Positions 1 through 13,599 of a stretch of DNA of 64,000 bases are shown here, piece by piece (position 1 is the stretch's first letter; every line of letters starts with the position of its first letter). This DNA comes from Siphonodentalium dalli (lineage: Eukaryota; Mollusca; Scaphopoda; Gadilida; Siphonodentaliidae), in contig CP136069.1 in assembly GCA_032622095.1 (NCBI GenBank), forward strand, positions 35,998,194 to 36,062,193, given 5' to 3'. The notes under the pieces were generated by a model. That model saw nothing but the letters and a program-made list of their open reading frames with translations, ran no database searches and was not told the DNA's origin. Position numbers and translations under genes: made by a program.

Positions 1-3000
1 GCAGGCTGTTTGAGGCCCCATAAAATGCCCAGTATTTTTGAAAGCGACTGTACTTTGCATCTGCACGGGCAAAATCCCTTTAACGTTTTGGACACTTTTA
101 TCGTATCAATGTGCAAGCAGGCATGTTTCGCGATATGACGGCACATTCGGTCGCAGTCCGAACCTCACGGTTTGGCTAATGAGCAGGGGTTGGGAGTTGG
201 ATAATTGGGGTGGGGCAGGCTGTTTTGAAGCCCATAAAATGCCCAGTATTTTTGAAAGCGACTGTACTTTGCATCTGCACGGGCAAAATCCCTTTAACGT
301 TTTGGACACTTTTATCGTATCAATGTGCAAGCAGGCATGTTTCGCGATAGGACGGCACATTCGGTCGCAGGCCGTAACTCACGGTTTGGCTAATGAGCAG
401 GGGTTGGGAGTTGTATAATTGGGGTGGGGCAGGCGGTTTGAGGCCCCATAAAATGCCCAGTTTTTTGAAAGCGACTGTACTTTGCATCTGCACGGGCAAA
501 ATCCCTTATGGTTTTGGACACTTTTGTCGTATCAATGTGCAAGCAGGCATGTTTCGCGATAGGATGGCACGTTCGGTCGCAGGCCGAACCTCACGGTTTG
601 GCTAATGAGCAGGGGTTGGGAGTTGGATAATTGGGGTTGGACAGGCTGTTTGAGGCCTCATAAAATGCCCAGTATTTTTGAAAGCGACTGTACTTTGCAT
701 CTGCACGGGGAAAATCCCTTTAACGTTTTGGACACTTTTATCGTATCAATGTGCAAGCAGGCATGTTTCGCGATAGGACGGCACATTCGGTCGCAGGCCG
801 GACCTCACTGTTTGGCTAATGAGCAGGGGTTGGGAGTTGGATAATTGGGGTGGGGCAGGCTGTTTGAGGCCCCATAAAATGCCTAGTATTTTTGAAAGCG
901 ACTGTACTTTGCATCTGCACGGGCAAAATCCCTTTAACGTTTTTGACACTTTTATCGTATTGATGTGCAAGCAGGCATGTTTCGCGATAGGACGGCACAT
1001 TCGGTCGCAGGCCGAACCTCACGGTTTGGCTAATGAGCAGGGGTTGGGAGTTGGATAATTGGGGTGGGGCAGGCTGTTTTGAGGCCCCATAAAATGCCCA
1101 GTATTTTTGAAAGCGACTGTACTTTGCATCTGCACGGGCAAAATCCCTTTAACGTTTTGGACACTTGTATCGTATCAATGTGCAAGCAGGCATGTTTCGC
1201 GATAGGACGGCACATTCTGTCGCAGGCCGGACCTCACGGTTTGGCTAATGAGCAGGGGTTGGGAGTTGGATAATTGGGGTGGGGCAGGCTGTTTGAGGGC
1301 CCCATAAAATGCCCAGTATTTTTGAAAGTGACTGTACTTTGCATCTGCACGGGCAAAATCCCTTTAACGTTTTGGACCCTTGTATCGTATCAATGTGCAA
1401 GCAGGCATGTTTCGCGATAGGACGGCACATTCTGTCGCAGGCCGGACCTCACTGTTTGGCTAATGAGCAGGGGTTGGGAGTTGGATAATTGGGGTGGGGC
1501 AGGCTGTTTGAGGCCCCATAAAATGCCCAGTATTTTTGAAAGCGACTGTACATTTCATCTGCAAGGGCAAAATCCCTTTAACGTTTTGGACACTTTTATC
1601 GTATTAATGTGCAAGCAGGCATGTTTCGCGATAGGACGGCACATTCGGTCGCAGGCCGAACCTCACGGTTTGGCTAATGAGCAGGGGTTGGGAGTTGGAT
1701 AATTGAGGTGGGGCAGGCTGGTTGAGGCCCCATAAAACGCCCAGTATTTTTGAAAGCGACTGTACTTTGCATCTGCACGGGCAAAATCCCTTTAACGTTT
1801 TGGACACTTTTATCGTATCAATGTGCAAGCAGGCATGTTTCGCGATAGGATGGCACATTCGGTCGCAGGCCGGACCTCACGGTTTGGCTAATGAGCAGGG
1901 GTTGGGAGTTGGATAATTGAGGTGGGCAGGCTGGTTGAGGCCCAATACAATGCCCAGTATTTTTGAAAGCGACTGTACTTTGCATCTGCACAGGCAACAT
2001 CCCTTTAGGGTTTGGACACTTTTATCGTATCAATGTGCAAGTAGGCATGTTTCGCGATAGGACGGCACATTCGGTCGCAGGCCGGACCTCACGGTTTGGC
2101 TAATGAGCAGGGGTTGGGAGTTGGATAATTGGGGTGGGGCAGGCTGTTTGAGGCCCCATAAAATGCCCAGTATTTTTGAAAGCGACTGTACTTTGCATCT
2201 GCACGGGCAAAATCCCTTTAACGTTTTGGACACTTTTATCGTATCAATGTGCAAGCAGGCATGTTTCGCGATATGACGGCACATTCGGTCGCAGTCCGAA
2301 CCTCACGGTTTGGCTAATGAGCAGGGGTTGGGAGTTGGATAATTGGGGTGGGGCAGGCTGTTTTGAAGCCCATAAAATGCCCAGTATTTTTGAAAGCGAC
2401 TGTACTTTGCATCTGCACGGGCAAAATCCCTTTAACGTTTTGGACACTTTTATCGTATCAATGTGCAAGCAGGCATGTTTCGCGATAGGACGGCACATTC
2501 GGTCGCAGGCCGTAACTCACGGTTTGGCTAATGAGCAGGGGTTGGGAGTTGTATAATTGGGGTGGGGCAGGCTGTTTGAGGCCCCATAAAATGCCCAGTA
2601 TTTTTGAAAGCGACTGTACTTTGCATCTGCACGGGCAAAATCCCTTTAACGTTTTGGACACTTTTATCGTATCAATGTGCAAGCAGGCATGTTTCGCGAC
2701 AGGACGGCACATTCGGTCGCAGGCCGGACCTCACGGTTTGGCTAATGAGCAGGGGTTGGAAGTTGGATAATTGGGGTGGGGCAGGCTGTTTGAGGCCCCA
2801 TAAACTGCCCAGTATTTTTGAAAGCGACTGTACTTTGCATATGCACACGCAGAATCCCTTTAACGTTTTGGACACTTTTATCGTATCAATGTGCAAGCAG
2901 GCATGTTTCGCGATAGGACGGCACATTCGGTCGCAGGCCGGACCTCACGGTTTGGCTAATGAGCAGGGGTTGGGAGTTGGATAATTGGGGTGGGGCAGGC

Positions 3001-5770
3001 TGTTTTGAGGCCCCATAAAATGCCCAGTATTTTTGAAAGCGACTGTACTTTGCATCTGCACGGGCAAAATCCCTTTAACGTTTTGGACACTTGTATCGTA
3101 TCAATGTGCAAGCAGGCATGTTTCGCGATAGGACGGCACATTCGGTCGCAGGCCGGACCTCACGGTTTGGCTAATGAGCAGGGGTTGGGAGTTGGATAAT
3201 TGGGGTGGGGCAGGCTGTTTGAGGCCCCATAAAATGCCCAGTATTTTTGAAAGTGACTGTACTTTGCATCTGCACGGGCAAAATCCCTTTAACGTTTTGG
3301 ACACTTGTATCGTATCAATGTGCAAGCAGGCATGTTTCGCGATAGGACGGCACATTCTGTCGCAGGCCGGACCTCACTGTTTGGCTAATGAGCAGGGGTT
3401 GGGAGTTGGATAATTGGGGTGGGGCAGGCTGTTTGAGGCCCCATAAAATGCCCAGTATTTTTTCAAGCGACTGTACATTTCATCTGCAAGGGCAAAATCC
3501 CTTTAACGTTTTGGACACTTTTATCGTATTAATGTGCAAGCAGGCATGTTTCGCGATAGGACGGCACATTCGGTCGCAGGCCGAACCTCACGGTTTGGCT
3601 AATGAGCAGGGGTTGGGAGTTGGATAATTGGGGTGGGGCAGGCTGTTTGAGGCCCCATAAAACGCCCATTATTTTTGAAAGCGACTGTACTTTGCATCTG
3701 CACGGGCAAAATCCCTTTAACGTTTTGGACACTTTTATCGTATCAATGTGCAAGCAGGCATGTTTCGCGATAGGATGGCACATTCGGTCGCCGGCCGGAC
3801 CTCACGGTTTGGCTAATGAGCAGGGGTTGGGAGTTGGATAATTGAGGTGGGGCAGGCTGGTTGAGGCCCAATACAATGCCCAGTATTTTTGAAAGCGACT
3901 GTACTTTGCATCTGCACAGGCAACATCCCTTTAGGGTTTGGACACTTTTATCGTATCAATGTGCAAGTAGGCATGTTTCGCGATAGGACGGCACATTCGG
4001 TCGCAGGCCGGACCTCACGGTTTGGCTAATGAGCAGGGGTTGGGAGTTGGATAATTGGGGTGGGGCAGGCTGTTTGAGGCCCCATAAAATGCCCAGTATT
4101 TTTGAAAGCGACTGTACTTTGCATATGCACAGGCAGAATCCCTTTAACGTTTTGGACACTTTTATCGTATCAATGTGCAAGCAGGCATGTTTCGCGATAG
4201 GACGGCACATTCGGTCGCAGGCCGGACCTCACGGTTTGGCTAATGAGCAGGGGTTGGGAGTTGGATAATTGGGGTGGGGCAGGCTGTTTGAGGCCCCATA
4301 AAATGCCTAGTATTTTTGAAAGCGACTGTACTTTGCATCTGCACGGGCAAAATCCCTTTAACGTTTTGGACACTTGTATCGTATCAATGTGCAAGCAGGC
4401 ATGTTTCGCGATAGGACGGCACATTCTGTCGCAGGCCGGACCTCACGGTTTGGCTAATGAGCAGGGGTTGGGAGTTGGATAATTGGGGTGGGGCAGGCTG
4501 TTTGAGGCCCCATAAAATGCCCAGTATTTTTGAAAGTGACTGTACTTTGCATCTGCACGGGCAAAATCCCTTTAACGTTTTGGACCCTTGTATCGTATCA
4601 ATGTGCAAGCAGGCATGTTTCGCGATAGGACGGCACATTCTGTCGCAGGCCGGACCTCACTGTTTGGCTAATGAGCAGGGGTTGGGAGTTGGATAATTGG
4701 GGTGGGGCAGGCTGTTTGAGGCCCCATAAAATGCCCAGTATTTTTGAAAGCGACTGTACATTTCATCTGCAAGGGCAAAATCCCTTTAACGTTTTGGACA
4801 CTTTTATCGTATTAATGTGCAAGCAGGCATGTTTCGCGATAGGACGGCACATTCGGTCGCAGGCCGAACCTCACGGTTTGGCTAATGAGCAGGGGTTGGG
4901 AGTTGGATAATTGGGGTGGGGCAGGCTGTTTGAGGCCCCATAAAACGCCCAGTATTTTTGAAAGCGACTGTACTTTGCATCTGCACGGGCAAAATCCCTT
5001 TAACGTTTTGGACACTTTTATCGTATCAATGTGCAAGCAGGCATGTTTCGCGATAGGATGGCACATTCGGTCGCAGGCCGGACCTCACGGTTTGGCTAAT
5101 GAGCAGGGGTTGGGAGTTGGATAATTGAGGTGGGGCAGGCTGGTTGAGGCCCAATACAATGCCCAGTATTTTTGAAAGCGACTGTACTTTGCATCTGCAC
5201 AGGCAACATCCCTTTAGGGTTTGGACACTTTTATCGTATCAATGTGCAAGTAGGCATGTTTCGCGATAGGACGGGCACATTCGGTCGCAGGCCGGACCTC
5301 ACGGTTTGGCTAATGAGCAGGGGTTGGGAGTTGGATAATTGGGGTGGGGCAGGCTGTTTGAGGCCCCATAAAATGCCCAGTATTTTTGAAAGCGACTGTA
5401 CTTTGCATCTGCACGGGCAAAATCCCTTTAACGTTTTGGACACTTTTATCGTATCAATGTGCAAGCAGGCATGTTTCGCGATATGACGGCACATTCGGTC
5501 GCAGTCCGAACCTCACGGTTTGGCTAATGAGCAGGGGTTGGGAGTTGGATAATTGGGGTGGGGCAGGCTATTTTGAAGCCCATAAAATGCCCAGTATTTT
5601 TGAAAGCGACTGTACTTTGCATCTGCACGGGCAAAATCCCTTTAACGTTTTGGACACTTTTATCGTATCAATGTGCAAGCAGGCATGTTTCGCGATAGGA
5701 CGGCACATTCGGTCGCAGGCCGTAACTCACGGTTTGGCTAATGAGCAGGGGTTGGGAGTTGTATAATTGG
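1..5770 (+). repeat. Mosaic HOR domain with a three-times repeated block
   Basis: A two-monomer block with the linked variants CGATATGACGG, GCAGTCCGAACC and GTTTTGAAGCCCATAAAATG occurs near 1-420, 2139-2560 and 5350-5770, spaced about 2138 and 3210 bp. Between the copies other diagnostic monomers recur: those with TGTACATTTCATCTGCAAGG near 1548, 3474 and 4757, and those with AGGCCCAATACAATG near 1939, 3865 and 5148. The order is similar but not identical, so the region looks like an HOR reshuffled by unequal exchange. Boundaries are approximate. Confidence 0.75.
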
Positions 5771-7672
5771 GGTGGGGCAGGCTGTTTGAGGCCCCATAAA
5801 ATGCCCAGTATTTTTGAAAGCGACTGTACTTTGCATCTGCACGGGCAAAATCCCTTATGGTTTTGGACACTTTTGTCGTATCAATGTGCAAGCAGGCATG
5901 TTTCGCGATAGGATGGCACATTCGATCGCAGGCCGAACCTCACGGTTTGGCTAATGAGCAGGGGTTGGGAGTTGGATAATTGGGGTTGGACAGGCTGTTT
6001 GAGGCCTCATAAAATGCCCAGTATTTTTGAAAGCGACTGTACTTTGCATCTGCACGGGGAAAATCCCTTTAACGTTTTGGACACTTTTATCGTATCAATG
6101 TGCAAGCAGGCATGTTTCGCGATAGGACGGCACATTCGGTCGCAGACCGGACCTCACTGTTTGGCTAATGAGCAGGGGTTGGGAGTTGGATAATTGGGGT
6201 GGGGCATGCTGTTTGAGGCCCCATAAAATGCCCAGTATTTTTGGAAGCGACTGTACATTGCATCTGCACTGGCAAAATCCCTTTAACGTTTTGGACACTT
6301 TTATCGTATCAATGTGCAAGCAGGCATGTTTCGCGATAGGATGGCACATTATGTCGCAGGCCGGACCTCACGGTTTGGCTAATGAGCAGGGGTTGGGAGT
6401 TGGATAATTGGGGTTGGGCAGGCTGTTTGAGGCCCCATAAAATGCCCAGTATTTTTGAAAGCGACTGTACATTGCATCTGCACGGGCAAAATCCCTTTAT
6501 CGTTTTGGACACTTTTATCGTATCAATGTGCAAGCAGGCATGTTTCTCGATAGGATGGCACATTCGGTCGCAGGCCGGACCTCACGGTTTGGCAAATGAG
6601 CAGGGGTTGGGAGTTGGATAATTGGGGTGGGGCAGGCTGTTTGAGGCCCCATAAAATGCCCAGTATTTTTGAAAGCGACTGTACTTTGCATATGCACAGG
6701 CAAAATCCCTTTAACGTTTTGGACACTTTTATCGTATCAATGTGCAAGCAGGCATGTTTCGCGATAGGACGGCACATTCGGTCGCAGGCCGGACCTCACG
6801 GTTTGGCTAATGAGCAGGGGTTGGGAGTTGGATAATTGGGGTGGGGCAGGCTGTTTGAGGCCCCATAAAATGCCTAGTATTTTTGAAAGCGACTGTACTT
6901 TGCATCTGCACGGGCAAAATCCCTTTAACGTTTTTGACACTGTTATCGTATTGATGTGCAAGCAGGCATGTTTCGCGATAGGACGGCACATTCGGTCGCA
7001 GGCCGAACCTCACGGTTTGGCTAATGAGCAGGGATTGGGAGTTGGATAATTGGGATGGGGCAGGCTGTTTTGAGGCCCCATAAAATGCCCAGTATTTTTG
7101 AAAGCGACTGTACTTTGCATCTGCACGGGCAAAATTCCTTTACGTTTTGGACACTTGTATCGTATCAATGTGCAAGCAGGCATGTTTCGCGATAGGACGG
7201 CACATTCTGTCGCAGGCCGGACCTCACGGTTTGGCTAATGAGCAGGGGTTGGGAGTTGGATAATTGGGGTGGGGCAGGCTGTTTGAGGCCCCATAAAATG
7301 CCCAGTATTTTTGAAAGTGACTGTACTTTGCATCTGCACGGGCAAAATCCCTTTAACGTTTTGGACACTTTTATCGTATCAATGTGCAAGCAGGCATGTT
7401 TCGCGATAGGACGGCACATTCTGTCGCAGGCCGGACCTCACTGTTTGGCTAATGAGCAGGGGTTGGGAGTTGGATAATTGGGGTGGGGCAGGCTGTTTGA
7501 GGCCCCATAAAATGCCCAGTATTTTTGAAAGCGACTGTACATTTCATCTGCAAGGGCAAAATCCCTTTAACGTTTTGGACACTTTTATCGTATCAATGTG
7601 CAACCAGGCATGTTTCGCGATAGGATGGCACATTCGGTCGCAGGCCGGACCTCACGGTTTGGCTAATGAGCA

Positions 7673-7702
7673 GGGGTTGGGAGTTGGATAATTGGGGTGG
7701 GG
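7673..7702 (+). other. Putative G-quadruplex motif at the monomer boundary
   Basis: Four G tracts occur within 30 nt on the + strand: GGGG, TT, GGG, a 12-nt spacer that itself holds a GG, GGGG, T, GGGG. The 12-nt spacer is longer than the usual 7-nt loop limit, so this is a relaxed G4 motif. It recurs once per monomer, always on the same strand, through both arrays. Some monomers weaken it, for example GGGGTGGCGCAGG, GCGGTGGGG and GTGGTGGGG. Whether it folds is not known. Confidence 0.5.
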
Positions 7703-7915
7703 CAGGCTGTTTGAGGCCCCATAAAATGCCCAGTATTTTTGAAAGCGACTGTACTTTGCATCTGCACGGGCAAAATCCCTTTAACGTTTTGGACACTTTT
7801 ATCGTATCAATGTGCAAGCAGGCATGTTTCGCGATAGGACGGCACATTCGGTCGCAGGCCGGACCTCACGGTTTGGCTAATGAGCAGGGGTTGGGAGTTG
7901 GATAATTGGGGTGGG
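7702..7915 (+). repeat. Representative 214-bp satellite monomer
   Basis: This unit carries the majority base at essentially every position by eye and can serve as the type monomer. In order it contains a GCAGGCTGTTTGAGG start, a T5 tract in CAGTATTTTTGAAAGC, a middle segment ending TTTCGCGATAGGACGGCAC with a dense group of CpGs, and a G-rich tail ending in GGGGTGGGG just before the next unit. No internal subrepeat and no significant internal dyad was found, so the unit does not look like a dimer of something smaller. No similarity to a known satellite, SINE or tRNA was recognised. Confidence 0.95.
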
Positions 7916-9204
7916 GCAGGCTGTTTGAGGCCCCATAAAATGCCCAGTATTTTTGAAAGCGACTGTACTTTGCATCTGCACGGGCAAAATCCCTTTAACG
8001 TTTTGGACACTTTTATCGTATCAATGTGCAAGCAGGCATGTTTCGCTATAGGACGGCACATTCGGTCGCAGGCCGGACCTCACGGTTTGGCTAATGAGCA
8101 GGGGTTGGGAGTTGGATAATTGGGGTGGGGCAGGCTGTTTGAGGCCCCATAAAATGCCCAGTATTTTTGAAAGCGACTGTACTTTGCATCTGCACGGGAA
8201 AAATCCCTTTAACGTTTTTGACACTTTTATCGTATTAATGTGCAAGCAGGCATGTTTCGCGATAGGACGGCACATTCGGTCGCAGGCCGAACCTCGCGGT
8301 TTGGCTAATGAGCAGGGGTTGGGAGTTGGATAATTGGGGTGGGACAGGCTGTTTTGAGGCCCCATAAAATGCCCAGTATTTTTGAAAGCGACTGTACTTT
8401 GCATCTGCACGGGCAAAATCCCTTTAACGTTTTGGACACTTGTATCGTATCAATGTGCAAGCAGGCATGTTTCGCGATAGGACGGCACATTCGGTCGCAG
8501 GCCGGACCTCACGGTTTGGCTAATGAGCAGGGGTTGGGAGTTGGATAATTGGGGTGGGGCAGGCTGTTTGAGGCCCCATAAAATGCCCAGTATTTTTGAA
8601 AGCGACTGTACTTTGCATCTGCACGGGAAAAATCCCTTTAACGTTTTGGACACTTTTATCATATCAATGTGCAAGCAGGTATGTTTCGCGATAGGACGGC
8701 ACATTCGGTCGCAGGCCGGACCTCACGGTTTGGCTAATGAGCAGGGGTTGGGAGTTGGATAATTGGGGTGGGGCAGGCTGTTTGAGGCCTCATAAAATGC
8801 CCAGTATTTTTGAAAGCGACTGTACTTTGCATCTGCACGGGCAAAATCCCTTTAACGTTTTGGACACTTTTATCGTATCAATGTGCAAGCAGGCATGTTT
8901 CGCGATAGGACGGCACATTCGGTCGCAGGCCGAACCTCACGGTTTGGCTAATGAGCAGGGGTTGGGAGTTGGATAATTGGGGTGGCGCAGGCTGTTTGAG
9001 GCCTCATAAAATGCCCAGTATTTTTGAAAGCGACTGTACTTTGCATCTGCACGGGCAAAATCCCTTTAACGTTTTGGACACTTTTATCGTATCAATGTGC
9101 AAGCAGGCATGTTTCGCGATAGGACGGCACATTCGGTCGCAGGCCGGACCTCACTGTTTGGCTAATGAGCAGGGGTTGGGAGTCGGATAATTGGGGTGGG
9201 GCAG

Positions 9205-11790
9205 GCTGTTTGAGGCCCCATAAAATGCCCAGTATTTTTGAAAGCGACTGTACATTGCATCTGCACGGGCAAAATCCCTTTATCGTTTTGGACACTTTTA
9301 TCGTATCAATGTGCAAGCAGGCATGTTTCTCGATAGGATGGCACATTCGGTCGCAGGCCGGACCTCACGGTTTGGCAAATGAGCAGGGGTTGGGAGTTGG
9401 ATAATTGGGGTGGGGCAGGCTGTTTGAGGCCCCATAAAATGCCCAGTATTTTTGAAAGCGACTGTACTTTGCATATGCACAGGCAAAATCCCTTTAACGT
9501 TTTGGACACTTTTATCGTATCAATGTGCAAGCAGGCATGTTTCGCGATAGGACGGCACATTCGGTCGCAGGCCGGACCTCACGGTTTGGCTAATGAGCAG
9601 GGGTTGGGAGTTGGATAATTGGGGTGGGGCAGGCTGTTTGAGGCCCCATAAAATGCCTAGTATTTTTGAAAGCGACTGTACTTTGCATCTGCACGGGCAA
9701 AATCCCTTTAACGTTTTTGACACTGTTATCGTATTGATGTGCAAGCAGGCATGTTTCGCGATAGGACGGCACATTCGGTCGCAGGCCGAACCTCACGGTT
9801 TGGCTAATGAGCAGGGGTTGGGAGTTGGATAATTGGGATGGGGCAGGCTGTTTTGAGGCCCCATAAAATGCCCAGTATTTTTGAAAGCGACTGTACTTTG
9901 CATCTGCACGGGCAAAATTCCTTTACGTTTTGGACACTTGTATCGTATCAATGTGCAAGCAGGCATGTTTCGCGATAGGACGGCACATTCTGTCGCAGGC
10001 CGGACCTCACGGTTTGGCTAATGAGCAGGGGTTGGGAGTTGGATAATTGGGGTGGGGCAGGCTGTTTGAGGCCCCATAAAATGCCCAGTATTTTTGAAAG
10101 TGACTGTACTTTGCATCTGCACGGGCAAAATCCCTTTAACGTTTTGGACACTTTTATCGTATCAATGTGCAAGCAGGCATGTTTCGCGATAGGACGGCAC
10201 ATTCTGTCGCAGGCCGGACCTCACTGTTTGGCTAATGAGCAGGGGTTGGGAGTTGGATAATTGGGGTGGGGCAGGCTGTTTGAGGCCCCATAAAATGCCC
10301 AGTATTTTTGAAAGCGACTGTACATTTCATCTGCAAGGGCAAAATCCCTTTAACGTTTTGGACACTTTTATCGTATCAATGTGCAACCAGGCATGTTTCG
10401 CGATAGGATGGCACATTCGGTCGCAGGCCGGACCTCACGGTTTGGCTAATGAGCAGGGGTTGGGAGTTGGATAATTGGGGTGGGGCAGGCTGTTTGAGGC
10501 CCCATAAAATGCCCAGTATTTTTGAAAGCGACTGTACTTTGCATCTGCACGGGCAAAATCCCTTTAACGTTTTGGACACTTTTATCGTATCAATGTGCAA
10601 GCAGGCATGTTTCGCGATAGGACGGCACATTCGGTCGCAGGCCGGACCTCACGGTTTGGCTAATGAGCAGGGGTTGGGAGTTGGATAATTGGGGTGGGGC
10701 AGGCTGTTTGAGGCCCCATAAAATGCCCAGTATTTTTGAAAGCGACTGTACTTTGCATCTGCACGGGCAAAATCCCTTTAACGTTTTGGACACTTTTATC
10801 GTATCAATGTGCAAGCAGGCATGTTTCGCTATAGGACGGCACATTCGGTCGCAGGCCGGACCTCACGGTTTGGCTAATGAGCAGGGGTTGGGAGTTGGAT
10901 AATTGGGGTGGGGCAGGCTGTTTGAGGCCCCATAAAATGCCCAGTATTTTTGAAAGCGACTGTACTTTGCATCTGCACGGGAAAAATCCCTTTAACGTTT
11001 TTGACACTTTTATCGTATTAATGTGCAAGCAGGCATGTTTCGCGATAGGACGGCACATTCGGTCGCAGGCCGAACCTCGCGGTTTGGCTAATGAGCAGGG
11101 GTTGGGAGTTGGATAATTGGGGTGGGACAGGCTGTTTTGAGGCCCCATAAAATGCCCAGTATTTTTGAAAGCGACTGTACTTTGCATCTGCACGGGAAAA
11201 ATCCCTTTAACGTTTTGGACACTTTTATCATATCAATGTGCAAGCAGGTATGTTTCGCGATAGGACGGCACATTCGGTCGCAGGCCGGACCTCACGGTTT
11301 GGCTAATGAGCAGGGGTTGGGAGTTGGATAATTGGGGTGGGGCAGGCTGTTTGAGGCCTCATAAAATGCCCAGTATTTTTGAAAGCGACTGTACTTTGCA
11401 TCTGCACGGGCAAAATCCCTTTAACGTTTTGGACACTTTTATCGTATCAATGTGCAAGCAGGCATGTTTCGCGATAGGACGGCACATTCGGTCGCAGGCC
11501 GAACCTCACGGTTTGGCTAATGAGCAGGGGTTGGGAGTTGGATAATTGGGGTGGCGCAGGCTGTTTGAGGCCTCATAAAATGCCCAGTATTTTTGAAAGC
11601 GACTGTACTTTGCATCTGCACGGGCAAAATCCCTTTAACGTTTTGGACACTTTTATCGTATCAATGTGCAAGCAGGCATGTTTCGCGATAGGACGGCACA
11701 TTCGGTCGCAGGCCGGACCTCACTGTTTGGCTAATGAGCAGGGGTTGGGAGTCGGATAATTGGGGTGGGGCAGGCTGTTTGAGGCCCCAT
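9205..11790 (+). repeat. 13-monomer HOR, copy 2 (one monomer lost)
   Basis: This is the second copy of the block at 6422-9204. The first part aligns at an offset of 2783 bp. From about 11170 the offset becomes 2569 bp, so exactly one monomer is missing: the monomer with GACACTTGTATCG near 8440 in copy 1 has no counterpart, and the preceding GGGACAGGCTGTTTTG start is fused to the next monomer. Near-identity elsewhere indicates a recent duplication followed by a one-monomer deletion. Confidence 0.8.
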
Positions 11791-13599
11791 AAAATGCCCA
11801 GTATTTTTGAAAGCGACTGTACTTTGCATCTGCACGGGCAAAATCCCTTTAACGTTTTGGACACTTTTATCGTATCAATGTGCAAGCAGGCATGTTTCGC
11901 GATAGGACGGCACATTCGGTCGCAGGCCAGACCTCACGGTTTGGCTAATGAGCAGGGGTTGGAAGTTGGATAATTGGGGTGGGGCAGGCTGTTTGAGGCC
12001 CCATAAAATGCCCAGTATTTTTGAAAGCGACTGTACATTGCATCTGCACGGGCAAAAGCCCTTTAACGTTTTGGACACTTTTATCGTATCAATGTGCAAG
12101 CAGGCATGTTTCGCGATAGGATGGCACATTCGGTCGCAGGCCGGACCTCACGGTTTGGCTAATGAGCAGGGGTTGGGAGTTGGATAATTGGGGTGGGGCA
12201 GGCTGTTTGAGGCCCCATAAAATGCCCAGTATTTTTGAAAGCGACTGTACTTTGCATCTGCACGGGCAAAATCCCTTTAACGTTTTGGACACTTTTATCG
12301 TATCAATGTGCAAGCAGGCATGTTTCGCGATAGGACGGCACATTCGGTCGCAGGCCGGAACTCACGGTTTGGCTAATGAGCAGGGGTTGGGAGTTGGATA
12401 ATTGGGGTGGGGCAGGCTGTTTGAGGCCTCATAAAATGCCCAGTATTTTTGAAAGCGACTGTACTTTGCATCTGCACGGGAAAAATCCCTTTAACGTTTG
12501 GACACTTTTATCGTATCAATGTGCAAGCAGGCATGTTTCGCGATAGGACGGCACATTCGGTCGCAGGCCGGACTTCACTGTTTGGCTAATGAGCAGGGGT
12601 TGGGAGTTGGATAATTGGGGTGGGACAGGCTGTTTTGAGGCCCCATAAAATGCCCAGTATTTTTGAAAGCGACTGTACTTTGCATCTGCACGGGCAAAAT
12701 CCCTTTAACGTTTTGGACACTTGTATCGTATCAATGTGCAAGCAGGCATGTTTCGCGATAGGACGGCACATTCGGTCGCAGGCCGGACCTCACGGTTTGG
12801 CTAATGAGCAGGGGTTGGGAGTTGGATAATTGGGGTGGGGCAGGCTGTTTGAGGCCCCATAAAATGCCCAGTATTTTTGAAAGTGACTGTAATTTGCATC
12901 TGCACGGGCAAAATCCCTTTAACGTTTAGGACACTTTTATCGTATCAATGTGCAAGCAGGCATGTTTCGCGATAGGACGGCACATTCTGTCGCAGGCCGG
13001 ACCTCAGTGTTTGGCTAATGAGCAGGGGTTGGGAGTTGGATAATTGGGGTGGGGCAGGCTGTTTGAGGCCCCATAAAATGCCTAGTATTTTTGAAAGCGA
13101 CTGTACATTGCATCTGCACGGGCAAAATCCCTTTAACGTTTTGGACACTTTTATCGTATCAATGTGCAACCAGGCATGTTTCGCGATAGGATGGCACATT
13201 CGGTCACAGGCCGGACCTCACGGTTTGGCTAATGAGCAGGGGTTGGGAGTTGGATAATTGGGGTGGGGCAGGCTGTTTGAGGCCCCATAAAATGCCCAGT
13301 ATTTTTGAAAGCGACTGTACTTTGCATCTGCACGGGCAAAATCCCTTTAACTTTTTGGACACTTTTATCATATCAATGTGCAAGCAGGTATGTTTCGCGA
13401 TAGGACGGCACATTCGGTCGCAGGCCGGACCTCACGGTTTGGCTAATGAGCAGGGGTTGGGAGTTGGATAATTGGGGTGGGGCAGGCTGTTTGAGGCCTC
13501 ATAAAATGCCCAGTATTTTTGAAAGCGACTGTACTTTGCATATGCACGGGCAAAATCCCTTTAACGTTTTGGACACTTTTATCGTATCAATGTGCAAGC

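Larger units (their letters stand above)
6422..9204 (+). repeat. 13-monomer HOR, copy 1 (2783 bp)
   Basis: Diagnostic variants reappear exactly 2783 bp downstream. Examples are TGTTTCTCGATAGG at about 6540 and 9323, the TATGCACAGGCAAAATCCC monomer, GACACTGTTATCGTATTG at about 6940 and 9722, and TGTTTCGCTATAGG at about 8040 and 10823. The spacing is 13 x 214 plus one base. The start is placed where the monomer at 6422 first matches the one at 9205; it may be off by tens of bases. Confidence 0.85.

Noticed and set aside
7836-7860. CENP-B-box-like word TTTCGCGATAGGACGGC in each monomer
   Set aside because: It has TTCG and the central A of the box, but CGG is displaced by one base and the last G is C. 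Many monomers also carry TGG there. With nine constrained positions, a near match by chance is likely.
7702-7915. tRNA-derived SINE origin for the monomer
   Set aside because: TGGCTAATGAGCAGG loosely resembles an A box, but no B box (GGTTCRANNCC) lies at a suitable distance and there is no A-rich tail.
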